From Anaeromicropila populeti (GTDB taxonomy: Bacteria > Bacillota > Clostridia > Lachnospirales > Lachnospiraceae), in contig NZ_FOYZ01000007.1 in assembly GCF_900112775.1 (NCBI RefSeq), positions 111,445 to 175,444 of the forward strand: a stretch of 64,000 nt of DNA, read 5' to 3'. The position numbers and the translations under genes were made by a program. Under the pieces are notes generated by a model. That model searched no databases, was not told the DNA's origin, and saw only the letters and a program-made list of their open reading frames with translations. This document shows, one piece after another, positions 37,119-46,197 of the stretch. Position 1 is the first letter of the stretch; every line of letters starts with the position of its first letter.

Positions 37119-38426
37119 ATGAAAGAAAAAACTATGAAAATTGGCGAAGAACCTATCTTCGACGTTAAAAAGCTTGGTGTATCCCGAATTCTTATTTTAG
37201 GCTTACAGCATGCTTTTGCTATGTTTGGGGCTACTGTGCTGGTTCCTCTTATCACAGGTCTTAGTGTTTCCACCACTTTATTTATGGCTGGTGCCGGAAC
37301 TCTGTTGTTTCATTTAATTACAAAAGGAAAGGTTCCTGCTTTCTTAGGTTCCTCTTTTGCTTTTCTTGGCGGCTATGCTGCGGTTGCTCCATTAATTGAC
37401 GACAAACTTCCTAATACCGAGATGCTTCCTTATGCTTGCGGGGGTGTATTTATGGCCGGACTGGTATATGTAGTTTTAAGTGCATTTATTAAACTTTTTG
37501 GAGTTAAAAAAGTAATGCGTTTCTTCCCTCCTGTTGTCACAGGACCTATTATCATTTCCATCGGTTTGATTTTAGCGCCAACTGCCATTGCAAGCTGTCA
37601 AAAAAACTGGCCTCTTGCTATTATTGCTCTAGTGGTGATTATCATATGTAACATATGGGGAAAAGGAATGGTAAAAATTGTACCTATTATGCTTGGGATA
37701 CTTATCTCTTATCTAGCTGCCCTGCTAATGCGCCAGGTGGATTTTACCAGTTTAAAAAGTGCAGATTTTATTGCCCTTCCACTTCATATGAATCAGTTTG
37801 CCAAATTTGACATTAGTGCAATTATTACCATAGTTCCTATTGCTTTGGCAACTATGATGGAACACATTGGAGATATTTCAGCTATTGGTGCTACTACAGG
37901 AAAAAACTATATTGAAAAACCAGGTCTTCACCGAACCTTGTTAGGTGACGGACTGGCTACCAGTATTTCAGCCCTGTTTGGGGGACCTGCCAATACTACC
38001 TATGGCGAAAATACTGGTGTACTTGCCCTAACTAAGGTTTATGATCCATTGGTTATGCAGATAGCTGCCGTTTTTGCTATTCTTCTATCTTTCTCACCAG
38101 TTGTCAGTGAATTAATCCGTTCTATTCCAACTGCAATTATTGGAGGTGTTTCCCTGATCCTTTATGGTATGATTTCTGCGGTGGGAATCAGAAATATAGT
38201 GGATAATAAGGTGGATTATACAAATAGCAGAAATTTAATTATTTCAGCAGTAATTCTTGTCTGTGCATTAGGTTTCAGCCAAGTCGGCGGTATTAGTTTT
38301 CAAGTTTTCGATGTTACTATCACACTGTCTGGTTTAGCTATTGCTGCCTTGTCTGGAATCATACTAAATGCTATTTTACCTGGAAACGATTATGTATTTC
38401 AATCAGCAGAAACGAACCAGTTATAA
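37119..38426 (+). CDS. uracil/xanthine permease (NCS2 family)
   Basis: Proton-coupled nucleobase uptake. 435 residues from the ATG at 37119, preceded by TTGGAGG; an upstream in-frame start would add 26 unrelated residues. About 13-14 hydrophobic segments. LQHAFAMFGATVLVP at the first helix and MMEHIGDISAIGATTG plus GGPANTTYGENTG in the core are typical of UraA-type carriers, favouring uracil over xanthine. Stands alone; the next promoter starts 75 bases downstream. Confidence 0.9.
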   Translation: MKEKTMKIGEEPIFDVKKLGVSRILILGLQHAFAMFGATVLVPLITGLSVSTTLFMAGAGTLLFHLITKGKVPAFLGSSFAFLGGYAAVAPLIDDKLPNTEMLPYACGGVFMAGLVYVVLSAFIKLFGVKKVMRFFPPVVTGPIIISIGLILAPTAIASCQKNWPLAIIALVVIIICNIWGKGMVKIVPIMLGILISYLAALLMRQVDFTSLKSADFIALPLHMNQFAKFDISAIITIVPIALATMMEHIGDISAIGATTGKNYIEKPGLHRTLLGDGLATSISALFGGPANTTYGENTGVLALTKVYDPLVMQIAAVFAILLSFSPVVSELIRSIPTAIIGGVSLILYGMISAVGIRNIVDNKVDYTNSRNLIISAVILVCALGFSQVGGISFQVFDVTITLSGLAIAALSGIILNAILPGNDYVFQSAETNQL

Positions 38427-38501
38427 TGCACAAATATTTTATTTTCTTAAGTAATCTATTTGTTATTTTTATTGAAAGAATAATTTTTTTTAATTTTTTA
38501 A

Positions 38502-38529
38502 TTGACATTGAATGAATTTCATGTATAAT
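38502..38529 (+). promoter_or_regulatory. promoter of the second PII gene
   Basis: TTGACA (38502-38507) and TATAAT (38524-38529) with a 16-base spacer, the same geometry as the first amtB promoter. Confidence 0.8.
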
Positions 38530-38544
38530 AGAACCATCAAAAGC

Positions 38545-38580
38545 AAAGACGTTTCTTGAAGAGGAAGCGTCTTTTTTTTA
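38545..38580 (+). terminator. intrinsic-terminator-like leader hairpin upstream of the second PII gene
   Basis: AAAGACG (38545-38551) pairs with CGTCTTT (38568-38574), extended by a TTTC/GGAA inner stem, then eight T. It begins about 10 bases after the predicted transcription start. A second imperfect hairpin (about 38584-38619, AAAAGC/GCTTTT core) follows before the ribosome site. Confidence 0.7.
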
Positions 38581-38665
38581 TAACGAGACACAAAAAGCTG
38601 CTTCGTGCTTTTGGTTTCTCTACCAGTTTATCACAAAAAAAGTATTCTAGGAGGAGGTAATATTT

Positions 38666-39004
38666 ATGAAAAAGCTCGAAATTATTATTAAGCCTGAAAA
38701 GCTTGAAGATCTAAAAATGATTTTAGATGAATGCAAGGCGAATGGTATTATGATTACCAATATTATGGGTTATGGTAATCAGAAAGGGTATAAACAAGTA
38801 TATAGAGGTGCTGAATATAATGTAAATCTCTTGCCAAAAGTAAAAGTTGAAACAGTTGTTGACAACCCAATTGCTGAAACAATTGTTACAAAAGTTGTGA
38901 ATGAAATAAACACTGGTAATTATGGTGATGGAAAAATCTTTATTTATGACTTAGAAGATGCTGTTCGTATTCGTACAGGCGAACGTGGTACAGAAGCTCT
39001 ATAA
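38666..39004 (+). CDS. PII-family nitrogen regulator with canonical T-loop
   Basis: 112 residues; MKKLEIIIKPEKLEDLK start and YGDGKIFIYDLEDAVRIRTGE end signature. The T-loop contains YRGAEY, so the tyrosine uridylylated in GlnB/GlnK is present, unlike in the other PII of this window. The gene precedes an Amt gene, the reverse order of the first pair. AGGAGGAGG is its ribosome site. It probably senses 2-oxoglutarate and controls the downstream channel; whether a uridylyltransferase exists is not visible here. Confidence 0.92.
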   Translation: MKKLEIIIKPEKLEDLKMILDECKANGIMITNIMGYGNQKGYKQVYRGAEYNVNLLPKVKVETVVDNPIAETIVTKVVNEINTGNYGDGKIFIYDLEDAVRIRTGERGTEAL

Positions 39005-39038
39005 AAAATTGCGAATATCATTTTATATAAATTATCAT

Positions 39039-39109
39039 ATAATTATTTAATAATTATCAACGGAGATAATGGATTGTCAGTTTGCACAAACATTATGCTC
39101 CGTTTTTTT
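39039..39109 (+). terminator. hairpins between the second PII gene and its amtB
   Basis: A perfect AT-only stem (39039-39046 with 39050-39057) is followed by ACGGAG-ATAATG (39060-39071) pairing with CATTAT-G-CTCCGT (39091-39103) and seven T. It can end the PII transcript before amtB, or act as a regulated attenuator. Confidence 0.7.
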
Positions 39110-39162
39110 GTTACACATCAACATAATAATTTTAGGAAATAACAACTAAAGGAGGACTTTTT

Positions 39163-40428
39163 ATGGAAAATTTAGATCTTCAGACATTGGCAGATATGCC
39201 GTTATTAATTAATATAGTGTGGACTATGCTTGCTGCCGTTTTAGTATACTTTATGCAGGCTGGTTTCGCAATGGTAGAGGCTGGTTTTACAAGGGCCAAA
39301 AATGCTGGTAACATTATTATGAAAAACATGATGGACTTTGTTATGGGTTCTCTTTTCTTCTTTATGATTGGGTTTAGCTTAATGTTTGGTGACTCTATAG
39401 GTGGTTTTCTTGGTGGTTCTGGATTCTTTAATCCAACCTCACTGGCTGATGAAGCTGGTATGTTTAACGGATTGCCAATTGGTGTATATATGATTTTCCA
39501 AACAGTATTTTGTGCAACTGCTGCTACTATCGTTTCTGGTTCCATGGCAGAAAGAACTAAGTTTTCAGCTTATCTCGTATATAGTGCATGCATCTCTGTA
39601 TTTATTTACCCTATTACAGGTCACTGGATTTGGGGTGGTGGATGGTTATCCCAATTAGGTTTCCATGATTTTGCTGGTTCTACAGCAGTTCATGCTCTTG
39701 GTGGATGGTGTGCCTTAGTTGGTGCCAAAATTCTTGGACCTAGAATTGGAAAATACAAAGACGGAGTGCCTCAGGCTATTCCAGGACACAACCTTCCAAT
39801 TGGTGCTTTAGGTGTATTTATCTTATGGTTCTGCTGGTTTGGATTTAACTGTGGTTCTACAACTGCTGCTACAACAACACTTGGTGATATTGCCATGACA
39901 ACAAACTTAGCTGCTGTTGCTGCAACTCTTGCTACATTAATTTTAACATGGGTTCGTTATGGAAAACCTGATGTTTCCATGACATTAAACGGTTCTCTTG
40001 CAGGTCTTGTTGGTATTACTGCTGGCTGTGATGTGGTTTCCTACTGGGGCGCAATTGCTATTGGTCTGATTTGTGGTATTTCAGTAGTGTTTGTAATTGA
40101 ATTCGTAGATAAAGTATTAAAAATTGATGACCCTGTTGGTGCAACTGGTGTTCACTGGGCTTGTGGTATTATCGGAACTTTATTAGTAGGTTTCTTCTCC
40201 ACAAGTGAAGAAGTTGGCTTAGGTATATTCTACGGCGGTGGCGAATTATTCTTAAAACAATTAGCTGGTGTTGCTTCTGTTGGTGCTTATACCCTTGTTG
40301 CTGCATTTATTATCTTTACTATTATAAATAAGACAATTGGCTTACGTGTAAGCGCACAAGAGGAAGAAGATGGTCTTGATATTCACGAACATGGTTGTTC
40401 CGCATATACTGACTTCCCTTCAAAATAA
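39163..40428 (+). CDS. amtB: ammonium transporter (Amt family), second copy
   Basis: 421 residues with about 11-12 hydrophobic segments; longer N-terminus than the first copy. Pore histidines lie in DFAGSTAVH and GATGVHWACG, and the cytoplasmic tail ends with EEEDGLDIHEHG. Preceded by AAAGGAGG. The arrangement PII-hairpin-Amt differs from Amt-PII at 3-4.6 kb, and the two channels differ clearly in sequence, so they are not a recent duplication. Confidence 0.94.
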   Translation: MENLDLQTLADMPLLINIVWTMLAAVLVYFMQAGFAMVEAGFTRAKNAGNIIMKNMMDFVMGSLFFFMIGFSLMFGDSIGGFLGGSGFFNPTSLADEAGMFNGLPIGVYMIFQTVFCATAATIVSGSMAERTKFSAYLVYSACISVFIYPITGHWIWGGGWLSQLGFHDFAGSTAVHALGGWCALVGAKILGPRIGKYKDGVPQAIPGHNLPIGALGVFILWFCWFGFNCGSTTAATTTLGDIAMTTNLAAVAATLATLILTWVRYGKPDVSMTLNGSLAGLVGITAGCDVVSYWGAIAIGLICGISVVFVIEFVDKVLKIDDPVGATGVHWACGIIGTLLVGFFSTSEEVGLGIFYGGGELFLKQLAGVASVGAYTLVAAFIIFTIINKTIGLRVSAQEEEDGLDIHEHGCSAYTDFPSK

Positions 40429-40488
40429 GTTGTTTCATAAGTCTTAATGACTTGACATATATTTTGTAATACCCTTAATTAATCTAAC

Positions 40489-40525
40489 AAAAGAATCCTT
40501 GTGTCTGACAAGGATTCTTTTGTTT
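40489..40525 (+). terminator. intrinsic terminator after the second amtB
   Basis: Perfect 14-bp stem (40489-40502 with 40508-40521), 5-base loop, then TGTTTT. Confidence 0.85.
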
Positions 40526-40623
40526 TATAGTTTTTTTAGAATAATTATATTTCATAAAACTTTAAAATGTGATAAACTATTCACTAAAGTATTTATGTAA
40601 GATAGATAAAGGATGAGAAGGTA

Positions 40624-41409
40624 ATGACAAAAAATAGTACAAGTGAACCAACGAATACTAAACCAGAAGTGCAGGATCTGACTAGTCCGGACAGTTCTAA
40701 AAAGCCTACTGCTTTAGAGGATGACGCAGACATCTATACCAGGCGTAATGTACCCGTTTCAGAAAAGCAAAAATGGAACGAATTGAATCGTTCTCAAAAA
40801 TGGCAGTATTTTAAAGATTATTATTTACTGAAAGTAATTGTCACTGTTATAGCCGTTGCTTTTCTATGTAACGTTCTATGGGAAACGTTTGGACCACAAA
40901 TTGACACTGTATATTATGGAGCTGTTTTATACGATGATATTGATGATGAAAAATTAAAGGAATTGGAAACAGCATTTAGCGAGTATTTGAACATTTCCAC
41001 TAAAAAGCAGAGGGTGACAATTGATGATAACTTTAATTTTACCAATAACTCAACCGCTCTTTCTGGTGAAGAAAAACTTACTACTTATATGTATGCTGAA
41101 CAAGTAGACACCATTACGGTAGGAGCAGAGGAATTTGCTGCAATGTCGTACAATGGCATATTTAAGGACTTAGATGTGATTTTACCAGAAGACTTAAAAA
41201 GTGCTTTATCTGAGTATTTTGTAACTGGAACAGTAGAAGATTATGCCGATACAGAATTTATTATGGGAATTGATTTATCCAAATGTGAAAAATACCAGTC
41301 TCTTTCTCCTTATGTGGAAAATCCGGTTATTGGAATTGCTTATAACTCACAGCATGTGGAGAACACCATTGCATATTTAAGATATTTATTTGATTTAACA
41401 GAAGATTAA
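40624..41409 (+). CDS. single-pass membrane protein of unknown function
   Basis: 261 residues. A hydrophilic, Ser/Thr-rich cytosolic N-terminus (1-60), one membrane helix (about 69-86) and an external domain of about 170 residues with regular alpha/beta character (YYGAVLYDDI, VDTITVGAEEFAAMS). The external part resembles no family I can name. It is downstream of the amtB terminator with its own leader, so no link to nitrogen is implied. A GATGAGAAGGTA site precedes the ATG. Confidence 0.65.
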   Translation: MTKNSTSEPTNTKPEVQDLTSPDSSKKPTALEDDADIYTRRNVPVSEKQKWNELNRSQKWQYFKDYYLLKVIVTVIAVAFLCNVLWETFGPQIDTVYYGAVLYDDIDDEKLKELETAFSEYLNISTKKQRVTIDDNFNFTNNSTALSGEEKLTTYMYAEQVDTITVGAEEFAAMSYNGIFKDLDVILPEDLKSALSEYFVTGTVEDYADTEFIMGIDLSKCEKYQSLSPYVENPVIGIAYNSQHVENTIAYLRYLFDLTED

Positions 41410-41438
41410 AATGACTTAACAGAACCTGCACACTAAGA

Positions 41439-41475
41439 AAAAACCACAGTCTTATTTAACTGTGGTTTTATTTTT
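41439..41475. terminator. bidirectional intrinsic terminator
   Basis: AAAACCACAGT (41440-41450) pairs with ACTGTGGTTTT (41459-41469); T-rich on the plus side and TTTTTTC on the minus side, so it serves both the membrane-protein gene and asd. Confidence 0.85.
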
Positions 41476-41481
41476 TATTCA

Positions 41482-42570
41482 TTATTTTTTAGAAATATAT
41501 CCCTGAGCTTTTAGTAATTCTGCGCACAGCACTGCACCGCCTGCTGCCCCTCTCACTGTATTATGAGATAAACCAATAAACTTATAGTCATATACAGAAT
41601 CTTCTCTAAGTCGTCCTAATGTTACACCAAAACCATTTTCATAATCCACATCCAATGCCACCTGTGGGCGATTATCTTCTTCAAAATAGTGAAGAAACTG
41701 CTTTGGAGCACTTGGAAGTTCTAGTTCTTGTGGTAAGCCCTTATAATTCTTCCATGCTTCAATGATAGCTTCCTTAGAAGGCTTCTTTTCAAAGCTTACA
41801 AATACAGCGGCTGTATGGCCATTTAAAACAGGTACACGAATACATTGTGTTGTAATAACAGGTCCGTCTGCTTTTACAATAACACCGTCTTCAATGTGTC
41901 CCCAGATTCTTAATGGTTCCTGCTCACTTTTTTCTTCTTCCCCACCAATAAATGGAATAATATTACCTTCCATCTCTGGCCAGTCCTTAAAATTCTTTCC
42001 AGCTCCTGAAATTGCCTGATAAGTTGTTGCTACCACAACCTTTGGACCATATTCCTTTAATGCATCCAATGCTGGTGTATAACTTTGAATAGAACAATTA
42101 GGCTTTACTGCAATAAATCCTCTTGTTGTTCCAAGACGCTTCTTCTGATAAGGAATAACCTCATTGTGCTGTGGATTTACCTCTGGTATAATCATTGGAA
42201 CGTCTGGTGTCCATCTATGAGCACTGTTATTTGAAACAACAGGTGTTTCTGCTTTTGCATAAGCCTCTTCAATTGCCTTAATCTCATCCTTTGTCATATC
42301 TACTGCACTAAAAACAAAATCAACTGTTTCACAAACAGCTTCTACTTCATTCACATTTTTTACAACCATCTTTTTAACCGCTTCTGGCATAGGTGTTGTC
42401 ATCTTCCAACGGTCTCCCACCGCTTCTTCATAAGTCTTTCCTGCACTTCTTGGACTTGCAGCAAGAGTCACAACTTCAAACCATGGGTGATTCTCAAGTA
42501 GCGCTATAAAACGCTGTCCTACCATACCAGTTGCACCTAAAATACCAACTCTTAACTTGTCACTCATCAT
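41482..42570 (-). CDS. asd: aspartate-semialdehyde dehydrogenase, archaeal/yeast-type subfamily
   Basis: NADPH enzyme that makes aspartate semialdehyde for lysine, methionine and threonine. 362 residues: LGATGMVGQRF nucleotide loop (10-20), catalytic Cys in VKPNCSIQ and His in LNGHTAAVFVS. Length and motif spacing fit the form common in archaea and fungi, which many Clostridia carry, rather than the E. coli type. Two adjacent ATG codons follow AGAGGT; the second may be the true start. Confidence 0.92.
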   Translation of the reverse strand: MMSDKLRVGILGATGMVGQRFIALLENHPWFEVVTLAASPRSAGKTYEEAVGDRWKMTTPMPEAVKKMVVKNVNEVEAVCETVDFVFSAVDMTKDEIKAIEEAYAKAETPVVSNNSAHRWTPDVPMIIPEVNPQHNEVIPYQKKRLGTTRGFIAVKPNCSIQSYTPALDALKEYGPKVVVATTYQAISGAGKNFKDWPEMEGNIIPFIGGEEEKSEQEPLRIWGHIEDGVIVKADGPVITTQCIRVPVLNGHTAAVFVSFEKKPSKEAIIEAWKNYKGLPQELELPSAPKQFLHYFEEDNRPQVALDVDYENGFGVTLGRLREDSVYDYKFIGLSHNTVRGAAGGAVLCAELLKAQGYISKK

Positions 42571-42799
42571 TCTACCTCTTTCTCATAAAATTTTGCGTTC
42601 CGGTCAACCATAAACAGTTTACAAACAAATATATTTATGTGTTTTTCTCTCGCGAACATTTGTCTTTCTGTTAAGTATATTACCTTGTTTTATTAAAAAA
42701 AGCAAATAAAAAATACATAAAACTTAAATTTTGTTACATTTGAATAAGGTCATATAGTATAACACAATGATTTTGTATATTTCGACTAAATCTTTTATT

Positions 42800-44035
42800 T
42801 TATATTTCTGATTTTTCCTTACAAAAAATATATTGTGGGATTCCATTTAAATACGGTATTTTTGTTTCTCCAACAATTAATGGCATTAAATATTCTCTCA
42901 TTTCCTCTGTCACATTATTTCCATCTTCTGAAATCCATTTCAACGGAATTTTTCGCTCAAAATTTGCAACCTGATTCACTGCCACCGTATCAATTTCGAT
43001 GGCATATGGCTGACTTGAAACTCTTTTCATCGTCACCATCTGACTGTTTTTCCCTTCCAAAACAAAGGAAACACCCTTTTCACCTAGTAGAAATGCTTCT
43101 GAAAGATCTGTCTCTGAAGATAAATGACTTGCACAGCGCTGTAATACATTTAATTCAATGGAACGCACCTTGCATCCAATTGTATCCTTAATTAGGTTTT
43201 CCAAATATTTTCCTGTCCCACTAAGCATCACATGGCCAAATTGATCCTGATCCATAGAGCGGGATGATATATAAATCCCCTCCTTATCTTTAATCCCCTC
43301 TGATACTGCAACAATTACCTGTTTCCTCTGCTTTAGCTGTTCTTTCACATCCTGCACAAATCTAGCAGTAGAAAATGAATACTCTGGCAAATATATCAGG
43401 TGAGGTGCACTGCTGTAGGTGGTTCTTGCAAGCACACTGGCAGCAGTCAGCCAGCCTGCATTACGTCCCATTATTTCAACAATTAGCACACTTTCCATAT
43501 TATAAATAGAGGTATCATGTGCCATCTCTAAAATTGAAGTTGCAATAAACTTAGCAGCTGATCCAAACCCTGGTGTATGATCAATTTCCATTAAGTCATT
43601 ATCAATGGTTTTTGGAATTCCCATAATTTTAATATCATAGTTCTGGCTTTCTGCATAGCAGGACAACTTATCAACCGTATCCATACTATCATTCCCACCA
43701 ATATAAAGAAAATACTTAATATTATACTTTAAAAAAAGCTGAAAAATTTTGTGATAGGTCTCCTGATCCTGATCAAATGGTTTCAATTTATGACGACATG
43801 ATCCCAAATACATAGACGGTGTATACTTCAACTGATCTAGTCCTTCTTCTCCCTTAAAAACCTGGGAAAGCTCAACCAGTTCTTCCTTAAGTAAACCGCT
43901 AATTCCGTTTCTTGCCCCATAGATCTTATGAATTTCATCCCTTTTTAATGCACAACTAATTACCCCTGCCAGACTGGAATTTATTGCTACCGTAGGTCCT
44001 CCAGACTGTCCAACTAACAGGTTTCTTTCTTCCAT
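42800..44035 (-). CDS. PPi-type 6-phosphofructokinase
   Basis: Reversible phosphorylation of fructose 6-phosphate, probably with pyrophosphate as donor. About 411 residues from the ATG ending at 44035, which is 8 bases after GGAGG; an upstream start would run into dus. Motifs: NLLVGQSGGPTVAIN start, GGNDS where ATP enzymes have GGDGS, and PKTIDND where they have PGTIDND; both substitutions are the known marks of PPi-dependent enzymes. It complements the ATP-type pfkA at 7.1-8.1 kb. Confidence 0.88.
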   Translation of the reverse strand: MEERNLLVGQSGGPTVAINSSLAGVISCALKRDEIHKIYGARNGISGLLKEELVELSQVFKGEEGLDQLKYTPSMYLGSCRHKLKPFDQDQETYHKIFQLFLKYNIKYFLYIGGNDSMDTVDKLSCYAESQNYDIKIMGIPKTIDNDLMEIDHTPGFGSAAKFIATSILEMAHDTSIYNMESVLIVEIMGRNAGWLTAASVLARTTYSSAPHLIYLPEYSFSTARFVQDVKEQLKQRKQVIVAVSEGIKDKEGIYISSRSMDQDQFGHVMLSGTGKYLENLIKDTIGCKVRSIELNVLQRCASHLSSETDLSEAFLLGEKGVSFVLEGKNSQMVTMKRVSSQPYAIEIDTVAVNQVANFERKIPLKWISEDGNNVTEEMREYLMPLIVGETKIPYLNGIPQYIFCKEKSEI

Positions 44036-44082
44036 TATCATTTCCTCCATTACACTCTTTATAACACATCCATTTTTACTTC

Positions 44083-45063
44083 TTAATCCCATTCCATCTG
44101 CATATCCAAAAATGCTTTCATAAGCACTTGTAAATCCTCATAAGTCTCAATCTCATTCACTTTACTTCTTAGTTTTGCCGAATTTTTATATCCTGATGTA
44201 TACCATGCCACATGCTTACGCATTTCTCTGATTCCTACATATTCCCCTTTGAATTCTGCTTGCAACTTCCCGTGGCGCAAAATCATATCTACCACTTGCT
44301 TCCCATCCGGTCTTTGCAGATGCTCTCCTGTTTTAAAGTAATGCTTTATTTGCTGAAAAATCCACGGATTTCCCCTTGCTCCTCGTGCAATCATAACTCC
44401 GTCACATCCTGTATGCTCTAGCATTGCCTTTGCATCCTCCGGAGTCACCACATCTCCATTTCCAATCACAGGTACTGACACCGCCTCTTTTACCGCAGCA
44501 ATACTGTCCCAGTCCGCTTTTCCGCTATAGTATTGTTCCCTGGTACGTCCATGCACCCCAATTGCTTTCGCTCCGCTATCCTCTAGACGCTTTGCCAAAT
44601 CCACAATTTTACAGTCCTTTTCTCCAAATCCAATTCGTATTTTTACGGTAACAGGCTTTTCAATGGCTTTGGTGACAGAAGAAACAATCTTTCCAGCCAG
44701 TTGGTGGTTTTTCAAAAGTGCAGAACCTTCTCCATTGTTCACAACCTTAGGAACTGGACAGCCCATATTAATATCTAGTATATCAAAATTACGTTCTTCT
44801 ATTTTTGCCGCCATAGATCCCATTATATCTGGATCTGCTCCAAAAAACTGCAATGCAACAGGTCTTTCCTTTTCCTCTACCTCTAACAGCAATCCAGTAT
44901 TTTTATTATTATAGTAAATCCCTTTTGCACTGACCATCTCCGTGTAAATTAAGTCAGCACCCATTTCTTTGCATAACAAACGATATGGCAGGTCTGTTAC
45001 TCCTGCCATTGGTCCAAGAACTAAAGTTCCATTAATATTCACATTTCCAATCTTAAAACTCAT
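44083..45063 (-). CDS. dusB: tRNA-dihydrouridine synthase
   Basis: Flavin enzyme reducing uridine in tRNA D-loops. About 326 residues: FMN site LGPMAGVTDLPYR, catalytic Cys in NMGCPVPKVVNNGEGSALL, and VIGNGDVVTPEDA with GVMIARGARGNPW. The ATG ending at 45063 is favoured (8 bases after AAAGG); another ATG two codons upstream overlaps the coaX stop. The DusB subgroup is assigned from overall look and Firmicute context. Confidence 0.9.
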   Translation of the reverse strand: MSFKIGNVNINGTLVLGPMAGVTDLPYRLLCKEMGADLIYTEMVSAKGIYYNNKNTGLLLEVEEKERPVALQFFGADPDIMGSMAAKIEERNFDILDINMGCPVPKVVNNGEGSALLKNHQLAGKIVSSVTKAIEKPVTVKIRIGFGEKDCKIVDLAKRLEDSGAKAIGVHGRTREQYYSGKADWDSIAAVKEAVSVPVIGNGDVVTPEDAKAMLEHTGCDGVMIARGARGNPWIFQQIKHYFKTGEHLQRPDGKQVVDMILRHGKLQAEFKGEYVGIREMRKHVAWYTSGYKNSAKLRSKVNEIETYEDLQVLMKAFLDMQMEWD

Positions 45064-45068
45064 TGTCA

Positions 45069-45836
45069 TTACCTTTTATTTTTATCATAAATTATTTTTA
45101 GTCCATGTAATGTTAAATCTGGGTCATAAATCTCAATTGCATCTGTTTCATCTGCAATAATTTTACCCAAACCACCTGTAGCAACTACTTTCATATATTC
45201 CAGTCCAAGCTCTTCTTTCACCTTACGGATAATATATTCTGTCTGTCCAATATAACCATATACTAATCCAGCCTGCATACTTGTTATAGTCTCCTTAGCC
45301 AAAATGGACTCTGGCTTCTTGATTTCAATCTCTGGAAGCTTTGCCGTCTCTCTCCAAAGAGCATTGGCTGATATTTTAATTCCTGGACTGGTCACACCCG
45401 CCAAAAACGCACCATCTGCTGAAATAATATCGTAGGTGGTTGCCGTTCCATAATCAATCACTAAAATTGGTCCGCCATATATCTCATACGCAGCAACTGC
45501 ATCCACAATTCTGTCTGCTCCTATTTCAGAAGGATGTGCTGTAACAATTCGAAGTCCTGTCTTTGTTCCAACCCCAACCTTTACTGGGTTTACGCCTAAA
45601 TATTTTTTTATCCCACTTTCAAAGGAATACATAATATTGGGAACTACGCTGGAAATAACAACTCCTTCAACCTTTGATGTTAATCCTTTTACTTTTAAAG
45701 CTTCGCATATGAAAATTCCATATTCATCTGATGTTCTGGGTATATCTGTTGTCATACGGAATGTTCCAATCAGGTTCTCGCCTTCAAACATTCCAAACGT
45801 AATATTTGTATTCCCTATGTCAATAGTAAGTATCAT
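45069..45836 (-). CDS. coaX: type III pantothenate kinase
   Basis: First step of coenzyme A synthesis. 255 residues: phosphate loop [10 protein letters not shown] (5-14), [13 protein letters not shown] and the [11 protein letters not shown] motif with the catalytic Asp, then a TGGLG loop. Stop codon abuts the dus start, and the order coaX-dus-PFK suggests one transcript. The start has no strong ribosome site, but the ATG is the family start. Confidence 0.94.
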   Translation of the reverse strand: MILTIDIGNTNITFGMFEGENLIGTFRMTTDIPRTSDEYGIFICEALKVKGLTSKVEGVVISSVVPNIMYSFESGIKKYLGVNPVKVGVGTKTGLRIVTAHPSEIGADRIVDAVAAYEIYGGPILVIDYGTATTYDIISADGAFLAGVTSPGIKISANALWRETAKLPEIEIKKPESILAKETITSMQAGLVYGYIGQTEYIIRKVKEELGLEYMKVVATGGLGKIIADETDAIEIYDPDLTLHGLKIIYDKNKR

Positions 45837-45884
45837 ACCATTTCATCCTCTACTTATTTCTTATCCTGATTCCATATCTTATAT

Positions 45885-46196
45885 TTATTCATTCACTTCA
45901 TAATCTACACAGGCTCTGCTTAACTTAACCTTAGCTATAAAAGCTGCAACCTCCAAGTGTTCCGGATGATTCTGATATACCTGCAAATCATCTATGGTTT
46001 CAAAGTCACACACCAAGCATAACGTATAATTTGTAGCATCTGCCTCTCCGTCATTAATCCCTACTTCCATACGTTTCAGACAATCAATCTTATCCTTCAG
46101 TGCTAATAACTTGTCCTTTGCCTTTACTGCGTTTTCAATAGCAGATTTGCCTTCACTTTCTTTCATAAACTCAAACAAAACCACATGTCTAACCAT
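45885..46196 (-). CDS. Dabb (stress-responsive alpha/beta-barrel) domain protein
   Basis: 103 residues covering a whole Dabb domain: start MVRHVVLFEFM, central LVCDFETIDDLQVYQNHPEH and the C-terminal VDYEV. Such small ferredoxin-like barrels dimerise; their roles are mostly unknown. Two bases separate it from the next gene upstream, and AGAGAGGAG is its ribosome site. Confidence 0.85.
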   Translation of the reverse strand: MVRHVVLFEFMKESEGKSAIENAVKAKDKLLALKDKIDCLKRMEVGINDGEADATNYTLCLVCDFETIDDLQVYQNHPEHLEVAAFIAKVKLSRACVDYEVNE

Positions 46197-46197
46197 A

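Noticed and set aside
2895-39109. Paired hexaloop ANTAR targets in the three nitrogen leaders
   Set aside because: Looked for two adjacent stems with six-base loops carrying A first and G fourth; none was convincing.
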